Assembly (NCBI RefSeq): GCF_007556775.1
Contig: NZ_CP041742.1
Location: forward strand, 2,122,001-2,186,000
Source: Lysobacter lycopersici
GTDB lineage: Bacteria; Pseudomonadota; Gammaproteobacteria; Xanthomonadales; Xanthomonadaceae
DNA length: 64,000 nt
Reading direction: 5' to 3'
The position numbers and the translations under genes are program-made. The notes under the pieces were generated by a model. The model ran no database searches. It saw nothing but the letters and a program-made list of their open reading frames with translations, and was not told the DNA's origin. The number at the start of each line of letters is the position of its first letter. The stretch's first letter is position 1. Below are positions 8,607-17,076 of this stretch, piece by piece.

Positions 8607-8670
8607 GCAAATCGCAATCCGTGAGAAGCCGCGGCCGCAGCCTGTCTGCCACCCGACACGGAGCCCCGCC

Positions 8671-8913
8671 ATGCACGATCCGCGACCCGAGCGTTACCTG
8701 CGCACCGCCGTCATCCTCGGCGCGCTCGCCGTGCTGCTGGTTCCCGCCGCGCGCGGCAACAGCGACTGGTTCGGCTTCCTGCCGCTGTGGCTGCTGGGCA
8801 TGCCGCTGGCGGCGTGGTGGAGCGTCGCCGGTTTTCCCCTGCCGCGGGCCGCGACCGCGCTTCCGCGCCGCCGCCGCGCGCAGGCGCGCCGCGTGACCTT
8901 CCGCATGCGCTGA
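8671..8913 (+). CDS. Small membrane protein, 80 residues, unknown function
   Basis: Short protein with two hydrophobic segments (about residues 12-26 and 35-54, the second rich in Trp and Leu) and a very basic C-terminal tail (PRRRRAQARRVTFRMR). The ATG at 8671 has GGAG eight bases upstream. It stands alone between a repeat array and the peptidase gene. The hydrophobic pair and arginine tail suggest an inner-membrane protein with a cytoplasmic tail. I do not recognise a family. Confidence 0.7.
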   Translation: MHDPRPERYLRTAVILGALAVLLVPAARGNSDWFGFLPLWLLGMPLAAWWSVAGFPLPRAATALPRRRRAQARRVTFRMR

Positions 8914-8964
8914 GACTGGAGTCGCGTGCTAGCGTTCGGGGTTCCACCCCAACGCGAACACGCC

Positions 8965-11085
8965 ATGCGCCAGACCCGTTTCCTCCTCGTGCTGATGGCC
9001 GGGCTGGCCACCGCGCCGGTGTTCGCCGCCGACGCCCCGCAGGAGCCCGCCATGTCCGCCACCGACGATCCCTATCTCTGGCTGGAGGACGTGACCGGCG
9101 AGAAACCGCTGGCCTGGGCCCGCGAGCAGAACGCGCGCACCGACGCCGAACTCGCGTCCACGCCCGGTTTCGACGCGCTGCAGGGGCAGGTCGAGGCGAT
9201 CCTCGATTCCAAGGCCAAGATCCCGGACGTCGAGAAGATCGGCGACTACTACTACAACTTCTGGAAGGACGCGCAGCACCAGCGCGGCCTGTGGCGGCGC
9301 ACGACGCTGGCCGAATACCGCAAGGCCGAACCGCGCTGGGAAACGGTGATCGACCTCGACGCGCTCGGTGCGGCCGAGCACGAGAACTGGGTCTGGCACG
9401 GCGCCGACTGCCTGCGCGAGGCGAACGGCCATTACCAGCGCTGCCTGGTCGGTTTGTCGCGCGGTGGCAGCGACGCCGACGTGACCCGCGAATTCGACCT
9501 CGATGCCAAGGACTGGGTGGAAGGCGGCTTCTTCCGCCCGGAAGCCAAGGGCGACCTCGGCTGGATCGACCGCGACCACGTCTATGTCGGCACCGATTTC
9601 GGCCCCGGTTCGATGACGACCTCCGGCTACGCGCGCATCGCCAAGCTGTGGACGCGCGGCACGCCGATGTCCGCGGCGACGACGGTGTACGAAGGCAAGA
9701 ACGACGACCTCGCCGTCGGTGCGTTCCGCGACCGCACGCCGGGTTTCGAGCGCGATTTCGTCAACCGCACGATTGCCTTCTGGAACGACGAATTGTTCCT
9801 GCGCAGTGCGGATGGCACTTTGATCTTGGTTGGTGCGCCGAACTCGGCCGGCAAGGACGTGCATCGCGAATGGCTGACGCTGCAACTGCGCGAACCGTGG
9901 TCGGTCGGTGGCCACGATTATCCCGCCGGTGCGCTGCTCGCGACGAAGTTCGACGACTTCATGGCCGGCAAGCGCGATTTCGCCGTGCTGTTCACGCCCA
10001 GCGACACCACTTCGCTCGAAGGCACGACCTGGACGAAGAACAAGCTCGTTCTCAACGTGCTCGACGACGTGAAGAGCCGGCTTGAGGTGCTCGATCCCGC
10101 GCAGGACTGGAAAGCCACGCCGTTCACCGGCAATGGCGGCATCGGCACGCTGTCGGCGCGCGCGGTCGACAACGACGACAGCGACGACCTGTGGCTGACC
10201 GAAACCGGCTTCCTCACCCCGACCACGTTGTCGCTGTGGAAATCTGGCGAGAAACCGGAAGCGCTGAAGTCCAACCCCGCGTTCTTCGATGCCTCGAAGG
10301 ATGTGGTCGAGCAGCAATTCGCGACCTCGAAGGACGGCACCCGCGTGCCGTACTTCATCGTGCGTCCGAAGAACCTCGCGTTCGACGGCAAGGCGCCGAC
10401 GCTGCTGTACGGCTACGGCGGTTTCGAGGTGTCGATGGTGCCGTCCTACTCCGGCGTCGTCGGCAAGGCATGGCTGGAACGCGGCGGCGTGTACGTGCTC
10501 GCCAACATCCGTGGCGGCGGCGAATACGGTCCGCGCTGGCACCAGGCCGCGCTGAAGGCGAATCGCCACGTGGCCTATGAGGATTTCGCCGCGGTCGCGC
10601 GGGACCTGGCCGAACGCAAGGTCACTTCGCCCGCGCACCTCGGCATCGCCGGCGGCAGCAACGGCGGCCTGCTCACCGGCAACATGCTGGTGCAGTATCC
10701 GCAGTTGTTCGGCGCCATCGTCATCGAAGTGCCGCTGCTGGACATGAAGCGCTACAGCCACCTGCTCGCCGGCGCCTCGTGGATGGCCGAGTACGGCGAT
10801 CCGGATACCAGCGACTGGGATTACATCAAGACCTTCTCGCCGTACCAGTTGTTCGATCCGGCGAAAACCTATCCGCCGACCTTCATCTGGACCACCACCC
10901 GCGACGACCGCGTGCATCCGGGCCACGCGCGCAAGATGGCCGCGAAGATGCTGGCCGCGGACAAGGACGTGCGCTACTACGAGAACACCGAGGGCGGGCA
11001 CGGCGCCGGCGCGACCAACCGCCAGCAGGCGCACTTGTGGGCGCTGACCTACGCCTTCCTCTGGAACGAGCTCGCGAAACCCTGA
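8965..11085 (+). CDS. Exported S9 family prolyl oligopeptidase
   Basis: Serine peptidase of 706 residues with a Sec signal peptide (MRQTRFLLVLMAGLATAPVFA). An N-terminal seven-bladed propeller domain starts at DDPYLWLEDVTGE and restricts access to the active site. The C-terminal alpha/beta hydrolase domain has the nucleophile in GGSNGG, an Asp in TTRDDRVHPGHARKM and the His in EGGHGAGA. This is the S9A prolyl oligopeptidase pattern, cutting after proline in short peptides in the periplasm. The start at 8965 gives a clean signal peptide; the ATG at 9052 would give a cytoplasmic form. A TAGCGT -10-like hexamer lies at 8930. Confidence 0.94.
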   Translation: MRQTRFLLVLMAGLATAPVFAADAPQEPAMSATDDPYLWLEDVTGEKPLAWAREQNARTDAELASTPGFDALQGQVEAILDSKAKIPDVEKIGDYYYNFWKDAQHQRGLWRRTTLAEYRKAEPRWETVIDLDALGAAEHENWVWHGADCLREANGHYQRCLVGLSRGGSDADVTREFDLDAKDWVEGGFFRPEAKGDLGWIDRDHVYVGTDFGPGSMTTSGYARIAKLWTRGTPMSAATTVYEGKNDDLAVGAFRDRTPGFERDFVNRTIAFWNDELFLRSADGTLILVGAPNSAGKDVHREWLTLQLREPWSVGGHDYPAGALLATKFDDFMAGKRDFAVLFTPSDTTSLEGTTWTKNKLVLNVLDDVKSRLEVLDPAQDWKATPFTGNGGIGTLSARAVDNDDSDDLWLTETGFLTPTTLSLWKSGEKPEALKSNPAFFDASKDVVEQQFATSKDGTRVPYFIVRPKNLAFDGKAPTLLYGYGGFEVSMVPSYSGVVGKAWLERGGVYVLANIRGGGEYGPRWHQAALKANRHVAYEDFAAVARDLAERKVTSPAHLGIAGGSNGGLLTGNMLVQYPQLFGAIVIEVPLLDMKRYSHLLAGASWMAEYGDPDTSDWDYIKTFSPYQLFDPAKTYPPTFIWTTTRDDRVHPGHARKMAAKMLAADKDVRYYENTEGGHGAGATNRQQAHLWALTYAFLWNELAKP

Positions 11086-11174
11086 ATTCCGCGGGGCGGT
11101 TTCGTAGGGAAATCGTCGTTCCATACGTCTGGAAAGAGGTGAACCGTTGCGTTCGCCTCTTCCAGGCCCCATCC

Positions 11175-13346
11175 ATGAAGCCCGCACTTCTCCTGCTCCT
11201 TGCCTTGATGACCACGCCCAGCCACGCCGCCGATGCGCCGGTGCCGCCCGATGTCGCGCGCAAGCCGCATGTCGTGACCGCGCCGTTCGGCGCTGAACGC
11301 AACGACGAGTACTACTGGCTGCGCGACGACACGCGCAAGGACCCGGAGATGCTCGCCTACCTCAACGCGGAGAACGCCTACGCCGATGCGTTGATGGCGC
11401 CGCTCAAGCCGGTCGAGGACAAGCTCTACGACGAGATCGTCGGGCGCATCAAGCAGGACGATGCCTCGGTGCCGGTGCGCGAACGCGGCTGGTGGTACTA
11501 CGCGCGCTACGAGGCAGGCCGCGACTACGCCATCTACGCGCGGCGCAAGGACGGCGCAGGCATCGATGCGACTTCGATCCTGAAGGCGAACGCCGCCGGC
11601 GATTTCGCCGGCGAGCAGGTACTGCTCGACGAAAACGCGATGGCCGAAGGCAAGGATTACTTCCACGTCGCCGAATACGAAGTTTCGCCCGACAACCACA
11701 TCATGGCCTGGACCGACGACGACGTCGGCCGCCGCCAGTACGACATCCGCTTCAAGGACCTCGACACCGGCGAGGTCTATCCCGACGTGATCCATGGCGC
11801 GGCGTACTACACCGCCTGGGCCGACGACAACCGCACGCTGTTCTACGTTGAGAACGACCCGGACACGCTGCTGACCAAGCGCACCAAGAAGCACGTGCTC
11901 GGCACCGACCCGAAGGACGACCCGATCGTCTACGAGGAAGCCGACGATCGCTTCTACATGGGCGTGTGGCGCAGCCGCGACGACAAGTACCTCTGCATCG
12001 ACGTCGGCGCCACCGAAATGACCGAGGTGCGCTGCGCACCGGCCGCGGATCCGCGCGAATTCACCGTACTCTCCCCGCGCGAGGACGGGGTCGAATACCA
12101 CGCCGACCACATCGATGGGCATTGGGTGATCCGCACTAATGCAGACGGCGCGACCAACTTCAAGCTGGTCACCGCGCCCGACGGCAGCCATGCGCGCAAG
12201 GACTGGGTCGACCTCGTTCCGCACCGCGCCGATGTGTTCGTGCAGGATTTCGACTTGTTCGACGGTTTCATTGCCATCGAGGAACGCTCCGGTGGGCTTG
12301 AACGCATCCGCCTGCGCAGGAACGACGGCAGCGACCAGTTCGTGCAGGCCGACGAGCCGGCGTATTCGATGGCGCTCGACGACAATTCCGAGCACGACAC
12401 GCCGTGGCTGCGCTACGGCTACACCTCGCTGACCACGCCGGGCACGATCTACGAACTCAACGTCGACACCGGCGAACGCCGCCTGCTCAAGCAGCAGCCG
12501 GTACTCGGCGGCTACGACCCGGCGAACTACGTCACCGAACGCTTGTGGGCGACCGCGCGCGACGGCACGAAGATTCCGGTGTCCGTCGTGTATCGCAAGG
12601 GCTTCGAGAAGAACGGCAAGGCGGCGATGCTGCAGTACGCCTATGGCAGCTACGGCCATTCCACCGATCCGGCGTTCAGCGTCACCAACGTCAGCCTGCT
12701 CGATCGCGGCATGGTCTATGCCATCGCCCACGTGCGCGGCGGCGAGGAAATGGGCCGCGCCTGGTACGACGACGGCCGCCTGCTCAACAAGAAGAACACC
12801 TTCACCGATTTCATCGACGTCACCGACTTCCTGGTGAAGCAGGGTTATGCCGCGCCGGGTCGCGTCGCGGCCTACGGCGGCAGCGCCGGCGGCCTGCTGA
12901 TGGGCGCGATCGCGAACATGGCGCCGCAGAAGTACCGCGTGATCCTCGCGCAGGTGCCGTTCGTGGACGTGGTGACGACCATGCTCGATCCGTCAATCCC
13001 GCTGACGACCAACGAATACGACGAGTGGGGCAATCCGGAGAAGAAAAAGGCCTACGACTACATGCTCTCGTATTCGCCCTACGACAACCTGGCCAGGCAG
13101 GCCTACCCGGCGATGTTCGTCGGCACCGGGCTGTGGGATTCGCAGGTGCAGTACTGGGAACCGGCGAAGTATGTGGCGAAGCTGCGCGACCTCGACACCG
13201 GCACGCACCCGGTGGTGTTTCGCACCAACATGGACGCCGGCCACGGCGGCAAGTCCGGGCGCTTCCGCCGCTACCGCGAACTGGCGGAGATGTACGCGTT
13301 CATGCTCGACCAGTTGGGCGTGGCGGGAGGCGCGGTGTCGCCCTGA
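11175..13346 (+). CDS. Exported oligopeptidase B-like S9 peptidase
   Basis: Second S9 enzyme in tandem, 723 residues, with a signal peptide (MKPALLLLLALMTTPSHA). The N-terminal propeller begins after NDEYYWLRDDTRKDPEML, the C-terminal catalytic domain has Ser in GGSAGGLLMG, Asp in GLWDSQVQYWEP and His in MDAGHGGKSG. These motifs and the YWEP sequence point to oligopeptidase B (PtrB), which cuts after Lys/Arg. Together with the upstream enzyme it gives a periplasmic pair that degrades short peptides after proline and after basic residues. The gap to the first gene is 89 bases, so they could be one operon. Confidence 0.94.
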   Translation: MKPALLLLLALMTTPSHAADAPVPPDVARKPHVVTAPFGAERNDEYYWLRDDTRKDPEMLAYLNAENAYADALMAPLKPVEDKLYDEIVGRIKQDDASVPVRERGWWYYARYEAGRDYAIYARRKDGAGIDATSILKANAAGDFAGEQVLLDENAMAEGKDYFHVAEYEVSPDNHIMAWTDDDVGRRQYDIRFKDLDTGEVYPDVIHGAAYYTAWADDNRTLFYVENDPDTLLTKRTKKHVLGTDPKDDPIVYEEADDRFYMGVWRSRDDKYLCIDVGATEMTEVRCAPAADPREFTVLSPREDGVEYHADHIDGHWVIRTNADGATNFKLVTAPDGSHARKDWVDLVPHRADVFVQDFDLFDGFIAIEERSGGLERIRLRRNDGSDQFVQADEPAYSMALDDNSEHDTPWLRYGYTSLTTPGTIYELNVDTGERRLLKQQPVLGGYDPANYVTERLWATARDGTKIPVSVVYRKGFEKNGKAAMLQYAYGSYGHSTDPAFSVTNVSLLDRGMVYAIAHVRGGEEMGRAWYDDGRLLNKKNTFTDFIDVTDFLVKQGYAAPGRVAAYGGSAGGLLMGAIANMAPQKYRVILAQVPFVDVVTTMLDPSIPLTTNEYDEWGNPEKKKAYDYMLSYSPYDNLARQAYPAMFVGTGLWDSQVQYWEPAKYVAKLRDLDTGTHPVVFRTNMDAGHGGKSGRFRRYRELAEMYAFMLDQLGVAGGAVSP

Positions 13347-13354
13347 GCCGGGGC

Positions 13355-13367
13355 TATACTCGCGCCC
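13355..13367 (+). promoter_or_regulatory. -10 hexamer TATACT near the lptM start
   Basis: TATACT ends eight bases before the ATG at 13368. Only CGCGCCC separates them, with no Shine-Dalgarno sequence, so this looks like a leaderless promoter for the lptM-dapF-DUF484 group. Confidence 0.5.
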
Positions 13368-13649
13368 ATGAAAACGCCCCTTCGTTTGATCCTTCCGGTT
13401 GCGTTGATCGCGACCCTCGCCGGCTGCGGCAACAAGGGCCCGCTGGTGCATCCGCAGTCGCCCGCGGATGAAATGGCCGTGCCCGCGACGACCACGGCCC
13501 CGGCCGACGCGACCATGCCCGCTCCCGCGAGCACCGCGCCCGCGGCTCCGGCCGACGTGCCGGCGCCCGCGACGCCAACCGATACCACCACACCGCAGAC
13601 GCCGCCTGCCGATGGCAGCACGCCGCCGCCCGCGAACGGAGGCGGTTGA
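13368..13649 (+). CDS. lptM: LptM-like small lipoprotein (LPS-assembly lipoprotein)
   Basis: Lipoprotein of 93 residues. Signal peptide MKTPLRLILPVALIATLAGC ends in an LAGC lipobox, directly followed by GNKGPLVHP, the short conserved block of LptM/YifL (GCGxKGPLxxP), which helps the LptD-LptE translocon form its disulfides. The rest is a Pro/Ala/Thr-rich tail of low complexity. The position directly before dapF is the same as in E. coli (yifL-dapF-yigA-xerC), which supports the call. It ends three bases before the dapF start. Confidence 0.88.
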   Translation: MKTPLRLILPVALIATLAGCGNKGPLVHPQSPADEMAVPATTTAPADATMPAPASTAPAAPADVPAPATPTDTTTPQTPPADGSTPPPANGGG

Positions 13650-13652
13650 GCG

Positions 13653-14513
13653 ATGGGCGCGGACACGCCGCGCCAGCCGCTGCGTTTCACCAAGATGCAC
13701 GGCGCGGGCAACGACTTCGTCGTGCTCGACCTGCGCGACGGGCGCGCAACGCCCGACCCGGATTTGTGCCGCGCACTGGCCGATCGCCACATGGGCGTCG
13801 GCTGCGACCAGATCCTGACCATCGAGGCGCCGCGCAACGCGAATGCGGTCGCGAGTTACCGGATATGGAACGCGGACGGCTCGCATGCGCAGCAATGCGG
13901 CAACGGCGCGCGCTGCATCGCCGCGTGGCTGGTGCGCGACGGCGCCGCGCCCGCGCACGGCGATTTCGCCATCGACAGCCCGACCGGATTGCATGCCGTC
14001 ACGCGCGATGCGCAGGGCCGCTTCGAAATCGACATGGGCGCGCCGGAATTCTCGCCGCCGCGGATTCCGCTGGCGGGCTTCGAAGGCGAACAGGACGAAT
14101 ACGCGCTCGAACTAGGCGGCGGAACGCTGCGCTTCGGCGCGGTGTCGATGGGCAATCCGCACGCGCTGGTCGAAGTCGACGCGGTGGACCTCGCGCCGGT
14201 CGGCCATATCGGGCCGTTGCTGCAACGCAGCCATGCGTTCCCCGAATCGGTGAACGTGGGCTTCGCCCAGGTGCTGGCGCCCGACCGCATCCGCCTGCGC
14301 GTGTACGAACGCGGCGTCGGCGAAACCCTGGCCTGCGGCAGCGGCGCCTGCGCGGCGGTGGCGGTGCTGGCGAAACGCGGCCGCGTCGATGCGGCGAACG
14401 GCGTGACGGTCGCGCTGCCCGGCGGCGATTTGCATATCCACTATGATTCGAACGGACGCATCGCTATGTCGGGACCGGCGGTGTTCGTATTCGAAGGGGA
14501 GTGGAATCAATGA
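13653..14513 (+). CDS. dapF: Diaminopimelate epimerase
   Basis: Converts LL-2,6-diaminopimelate to meso-diaminopimelate, the last step before lysine and the cross-linking residue of peptidoglycan. The 286-residue protein has the two catalytic cysteines: C82 in QCGNGARC and C228 in ACGSGACA. The N-terminal [13 protein letters not shown] is the family signature. The ATG at 13653 is followed by the conserved sequence after about ten residues. The stop overlaps the next start (ATGA), coupling it to the DUF484 gene. Confidence 0.97.
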   Translation: MGADTPRQPLRFTKMHGAGNDFVVLDLRDGRATPDPDLCRALADRHMGVGCDQILTIEAPRNANAVASYRIWNADGSHAQQCGNGARCIAAWLVRDGAAPAHGDFAIDSPTGLHAVTRDAQGRFEIDMGAPEFSPPRIPLAGFEGEQDEYALELGGGTLRFGAVSMGNPHALVEVDAVDLAPVGHIGPLLQRSHAFPESVNVGFAQVLAPDRIRLRVYERGVGETLACGSGACAAVAVLAKRGRVDAANGVTVALPGGDLHIHYDSNGRIAMSGPAVFVFEGEWNQ

Positions 14514-15181
14514 TCGAGCAGGCGGAAAAACTCGGCGCGCACGAAGTCGCGGCATGGCTGCGGCGGCATCCCGCCTTCCTCAAGCAGTTCCCGGATCTCG
14601 CGATCAGCCTGGTGGTGCCGCGCGACGAAGGTCCGGCCGCCTCGCTCGCCAGTTACCAATTGGAAGTGCTGCGCGACAAGAATCGCGAGCTGTCGCGCCG
14701 CCTGCATGAGCTGTTCGCCAATGCGCAGGACAACGAGCGCCTCGCCGTGCGCACGCACCAGCTCACGCTGGCGTTGCTGCGGCAGAAGAACGCGGGCGAC
14801 ACCGTGCGTGCGATGGCGGCGAGCCTGGCCGAGGATTTCCAGGGCGACCTGGTGCGGATCGTGCTGTTCGAACCGGTCGCGGGACTCGACGACGTCGACT
14901 GGCTGCAGGTCATTCCCGCCGGCGACGCGCGGCTGGCGCCGTTCCGCGATTGCCTTGCCGATGGCGAACCGCTGAGCGGGCGCCTGCAGCCGGAGAAGCA
15001 TGCGTTGCTGTACGCGCTGCGCGGCGAGGAAGTGCAATCCAGCGCGCTGCTGCCGATGCCGGGCGTTGGCCTGGTCGCGGTCGGCAGCCGCGACGCCAAC
15101 CGGTTCTATCCGGGCATGGGCACGCTGTTCCTGCGGATGATGGCCGAATCGCTGGCGGTGGCGTTGCAGCGGTTCGATTGA
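14510..15181 (+). CDS. DUF484 family protein (YigA-like)
   Basis: GAF-like protein of 223 residues with unknown biochemical role, conserved between dapF and xerC in many gammaproteobacteria. A short N-terminal helical part ([15 protein letters not shown]) is the DUF484 signature, a coiled segment with [19 protein letters not shown] follows at about residues 50-70, and a GAF-type domain fills the C-terminal half. The ATG at 14510 overlaps the dapF stop; a GTG nine bases upstream is the only alternative. A link to XerC-dependent chromosome resolution is only suggested by gene order. Confidence 0.93.
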   Translation: MIEQAEKLGAHEVAAWLRRHPAFLKQFPDLAISLVVPRDEGPAASLASYQLEVLRDKNRELSRRLHELFANAQDNERLAVRTHQLTLALLRQKNAGDTVRAMAASLAEDFQGDLVRIVLFEPVAGLDDVDWLQVIPAGDARLAPFRDCLADGEPLSGRLQPEKHALLYALRGEEVQSSALLPMPGVGLVAVGSRDANRFYPGMGTLFLRMMAESLAVALQRFD

Positions 15182-15186
15182 TTTTT

Positions 15187-15304
15187 CCTTCTCCCGCTGG
15201 CGGGATGAGGGCATGTAGCCAGCGGGCCACTGGCCCGCACATGCCCGAATGCCAAGTGCAAAGCACTTGGCCGGGCGCGAAGCGAGGTGCCGAAGGCGGA
15301 TGAG
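15187..15304. repeat. Palindromic repeat abutting xerC
   Basis: Begins with CTTCTCCCGCTGGCGGG, contains AAGTGCAAAGCACTT and AGCGGGCCACTGGCCCGC hairpins, and ends with GGTGCCGAAGGCGGATGAGGG. The same closing module (GTGCCGAAGGCGGATGAGG) is found again at 50352-50370. Its last ATG is the likely xerC start. Confidence 0.8.
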
Positions 15305-16196
15305 GGTGGACGAATCCAGACCATCGATCGACGGCTTCCTCGACCACCTCGCGGTCGAGCGCCAGTCGTCGAAGCACACCATCGACGCCTATCGCCGCGA
15401 CCTGCAAGCGCTCGCCGACTGGGCGAAATCGCAAAACGTCGACGACGTCGCCGCCTTGCAGGCCGCGCAACTGCGCGCCTTCATCGCCTACGAGCACCGT
15501 CGCGGACTGACACCGAAAAGCCTGCAACGCCGTCTTTCCGCCTGCCGCAGTTTCTACCAGTGGCTGCTGCGGCACGGGCGCATCGCCGCCAATCCCGCCA
15601 GCGCGCTGCGTGCGCCCAAGGCCGCGCGCAAATTGCCGCAGGTGCTGGACGTGGACGAAGCGGTGCAACTGGTCGAAGTGCCGACCGACGCGCCGCTAGG
15701 CCAGCGCGACCGCGCGTTGCTGGAATTGCTGTATTCCTCCGGCCTGCGCGTGTCGGAACTGTGCGCGCTACGCTGGCACGACCTCGATCTCGCCGATGGA
15801 CAGGTCACCGTGCTCGGCAAGGGCTCGAAGCAGCGCATGGTGCCGGTGGGTTCGCATGCGCGCACAGCGCTCGAAGCCTGGCGCGCGGAACAATCGCCGA
15901 AGCCGGACGCGCCGGTGTTCCCGGGACGCGGCGGAAAAACCATCACGCCGCGCGCGGTGCAACTGCGCCTGCGCCAGCTCGCGCAGCGACAGGGCCTGTT
16001 CAAGCGCGTGCACCCGCACTTGCTGCGCCACACCTTCGCCAGCCACGTGCTGGAATCCTCCGGCGACCTGCGCGGCGTGCAGGAACTGCTGGGCCACGCC
16101 GACCTCGGCACCACCCAGATCTACACCCACCTCGATTTCCAGCACCTCGCCAAGGTCTACGACGGTGCGCACCCGCGTGCGAAGCGCAAGGGCTGA
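15300..16196 (+). CDS. xerC: Tyrosine recombinase XerC
   Basis: Site-specific recombinase that works with XerD at dif to resolve chromosome dimers. 298 residues from the ATG at 15300: an N-terminal SAM-like core-binding domain (about 10-95) and a C-terminal catalytic domain. Catalytic residues seen: R150 (LRVSEL), H240 and R243 (HPHLLRH), H266 (LGHAD) and the nucleophile Y275 (IYTH). The ATG lies inside the 3' end of a palindromic repeat; an in-frame GTG at 15306 is the alternative, and both give nearly the same protein. Its position after DUF484 repeats the E. coli order. Confidence 0.96.
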   Translation: MRVDESRPSIDGFLDHLAVERQSSKHTIDAYRRDLQALADWAKSQNVDDVAALQAAQLRAFIAYEHRRGLTPKSLQRRLSACRSFYQWLLRHGRIAANPASALRAPKAARKLPQVLDVDEAVQLVEVPTDAPLGQRDRALLELLYSSGLRVSELCALRWHDLDLADGQVTVLGKGSKQRMVPVGSHARTALEAWRAEQSPKPDAPVFPGRGGKTITPRAVQLRLRQLAQRQGLFKRVHPHLLRHTFASHVLESSGDLRGVQELLGHADLGTTQIYTHLDFQHLAKVYDGAHPRAKRKG

Positions 16197-16207
16197 GCGC
16201 GGGATGC

Positions 16208-16219
16208 GATAATCCACGC
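16208..16219 (+). promoter_or_regulatory. -10 hexamer GATAAT before ubiE, leaderless-type
   Basis: GATAAT ends seven bases before the ATG at 16220, with CCACGC between them. No Shine-Dalgarno sequence. It matches the spacing of the other candidates at 6629 and 38461. Confidence 0.5.
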
Positions 16220-16981
16220 ATGGTCGATCGAAGCGAAAAATCCGGCACCACCCATTTCGGCTTCCGCGACGTGCCGGTGGGCGACAAGCAGAAGCTGGTC
16301 GGCGAGGTGTTCACCTCGGTTGCCGGCAAGTACGACCTGATGAACGACGCGATGAGCCTCGGCATCCATCGCGCGTGGAAACGCTACTTCGTCGCCACCG
16401 CGCAGGCGCGCAAGGGCGACCGCGTGCTCGACCTCGCCGGCGGCACCGGCGACATCGCCGCGCTGCTGAAGGAACGCGTGGGCGACACCGGCGAAGTCGT
16501 GCTCGGCGACATCAACGCGGCGATGCTGCGCGCCGGCCGCGACCGCATGACCGACCGCGGACTGGTGCGCGGCCTCGACTACGTGCAGTGCAACGCCGAG
16601 GCGCTGCCGTTCCCCGATGCCAGCTTCGACCTCGTCACGATCGCCTTCGGCCTGCGCAACGTCACCGACAAGGACGCGGCGCTGCGCGAGATGCTGCGCG
16701 TGCTGAAAGTGGGCGGGCAGGCGCGGGTGCTGGAGTTCTCGCAGGTGACGGCCGAGTGGTTCAGGCCGATCTACGACTTCCACTCGTTCAAGGTGCTGCC
16801 CGCGCTCGGCAAGCTGTTCGCCGGCGACGCGGACAGCTACCAGTACCTCGCCGAATCGATCCGCAAGCATCCGCCGCAGGACGAACTCAAGGCGATGATG
16901 GAACGCGCCGGCTTCGCGCGTTGCGGTTACAAAAACCTCAGCGCCGGGATCGTGGCGGTGCACACGGGTTACAAGGCGTAG
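16220..16981 (+). CDS. ubiE: UbiE: demethylubiquinone/demethylmenaquinone C-methyltransferase
   Basis: SAM-dependent C-methyltransferase of ubiquinone (and menaquinone where present) synthesis. 253 residues. Family motifs are clear: [13 protein letters not shown] near the N-terminus, the SAM loop [11 protein letters not shown] (motif I), GDIN (acidic residue binding SAM), and the UbiE signatures FGLRNVTDK and LEFSQV. The C-terminus ends AVHTGYKA. It starts 23 bases after xerC with its own -10-like hexamer. A REP-like element follows and may serve as its transcript end. Confidence 0.96.
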   Translation: MVDRSEKSGTTHFGFRDVPVGDKQKLVGEVFTSVAGKYDLMNDAMSLGIHRAWKRYFVATAQARKGDRVLDLAGGTGDIAALLKERVGDTGEVVLGDINAAMLRAGRDRMTDRGLVRGLDYVQCNAEALPFPDASFDLVTIAFGLRNVTDKDAALREMLRVLKVGGQARVLEFSQVTAEWFRPIYDFHSFKVLPALGKLFAGDADSYQYLAESIRKHPPQDELKAMMERAGFARCGYKNLSAGIVAVHTGYKA

Positions 16982-16989
16982 CTACTTGC

Positions 16990-17049
16990 CCTGTGGGAGG
17001 GGCTTTAGCCCCGACTGGCGAAGCTCGCGGCTGAAGCCGCTCCCACAAA
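16990..17049. repeat. REP-like inverted repeat (GTGGGAG...CTCCCAC)
   Basis: CTGTGGGAGGGGCTTTAGCC faces CGGCTGAAGCCGCTCCCACA, a pair of REP units in opposite orientation of the kind common in Xanthomonadaceae. A degenerate copy of one unit lies at 47703-47729. It sits between the convergent ubiE and CBM9-protein genes and can fold into long hairpins. Confidence 0.85.
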
Positions 17050-17076
17050 AGCCAGTGTTCGCTATTCCTTCGAAAA

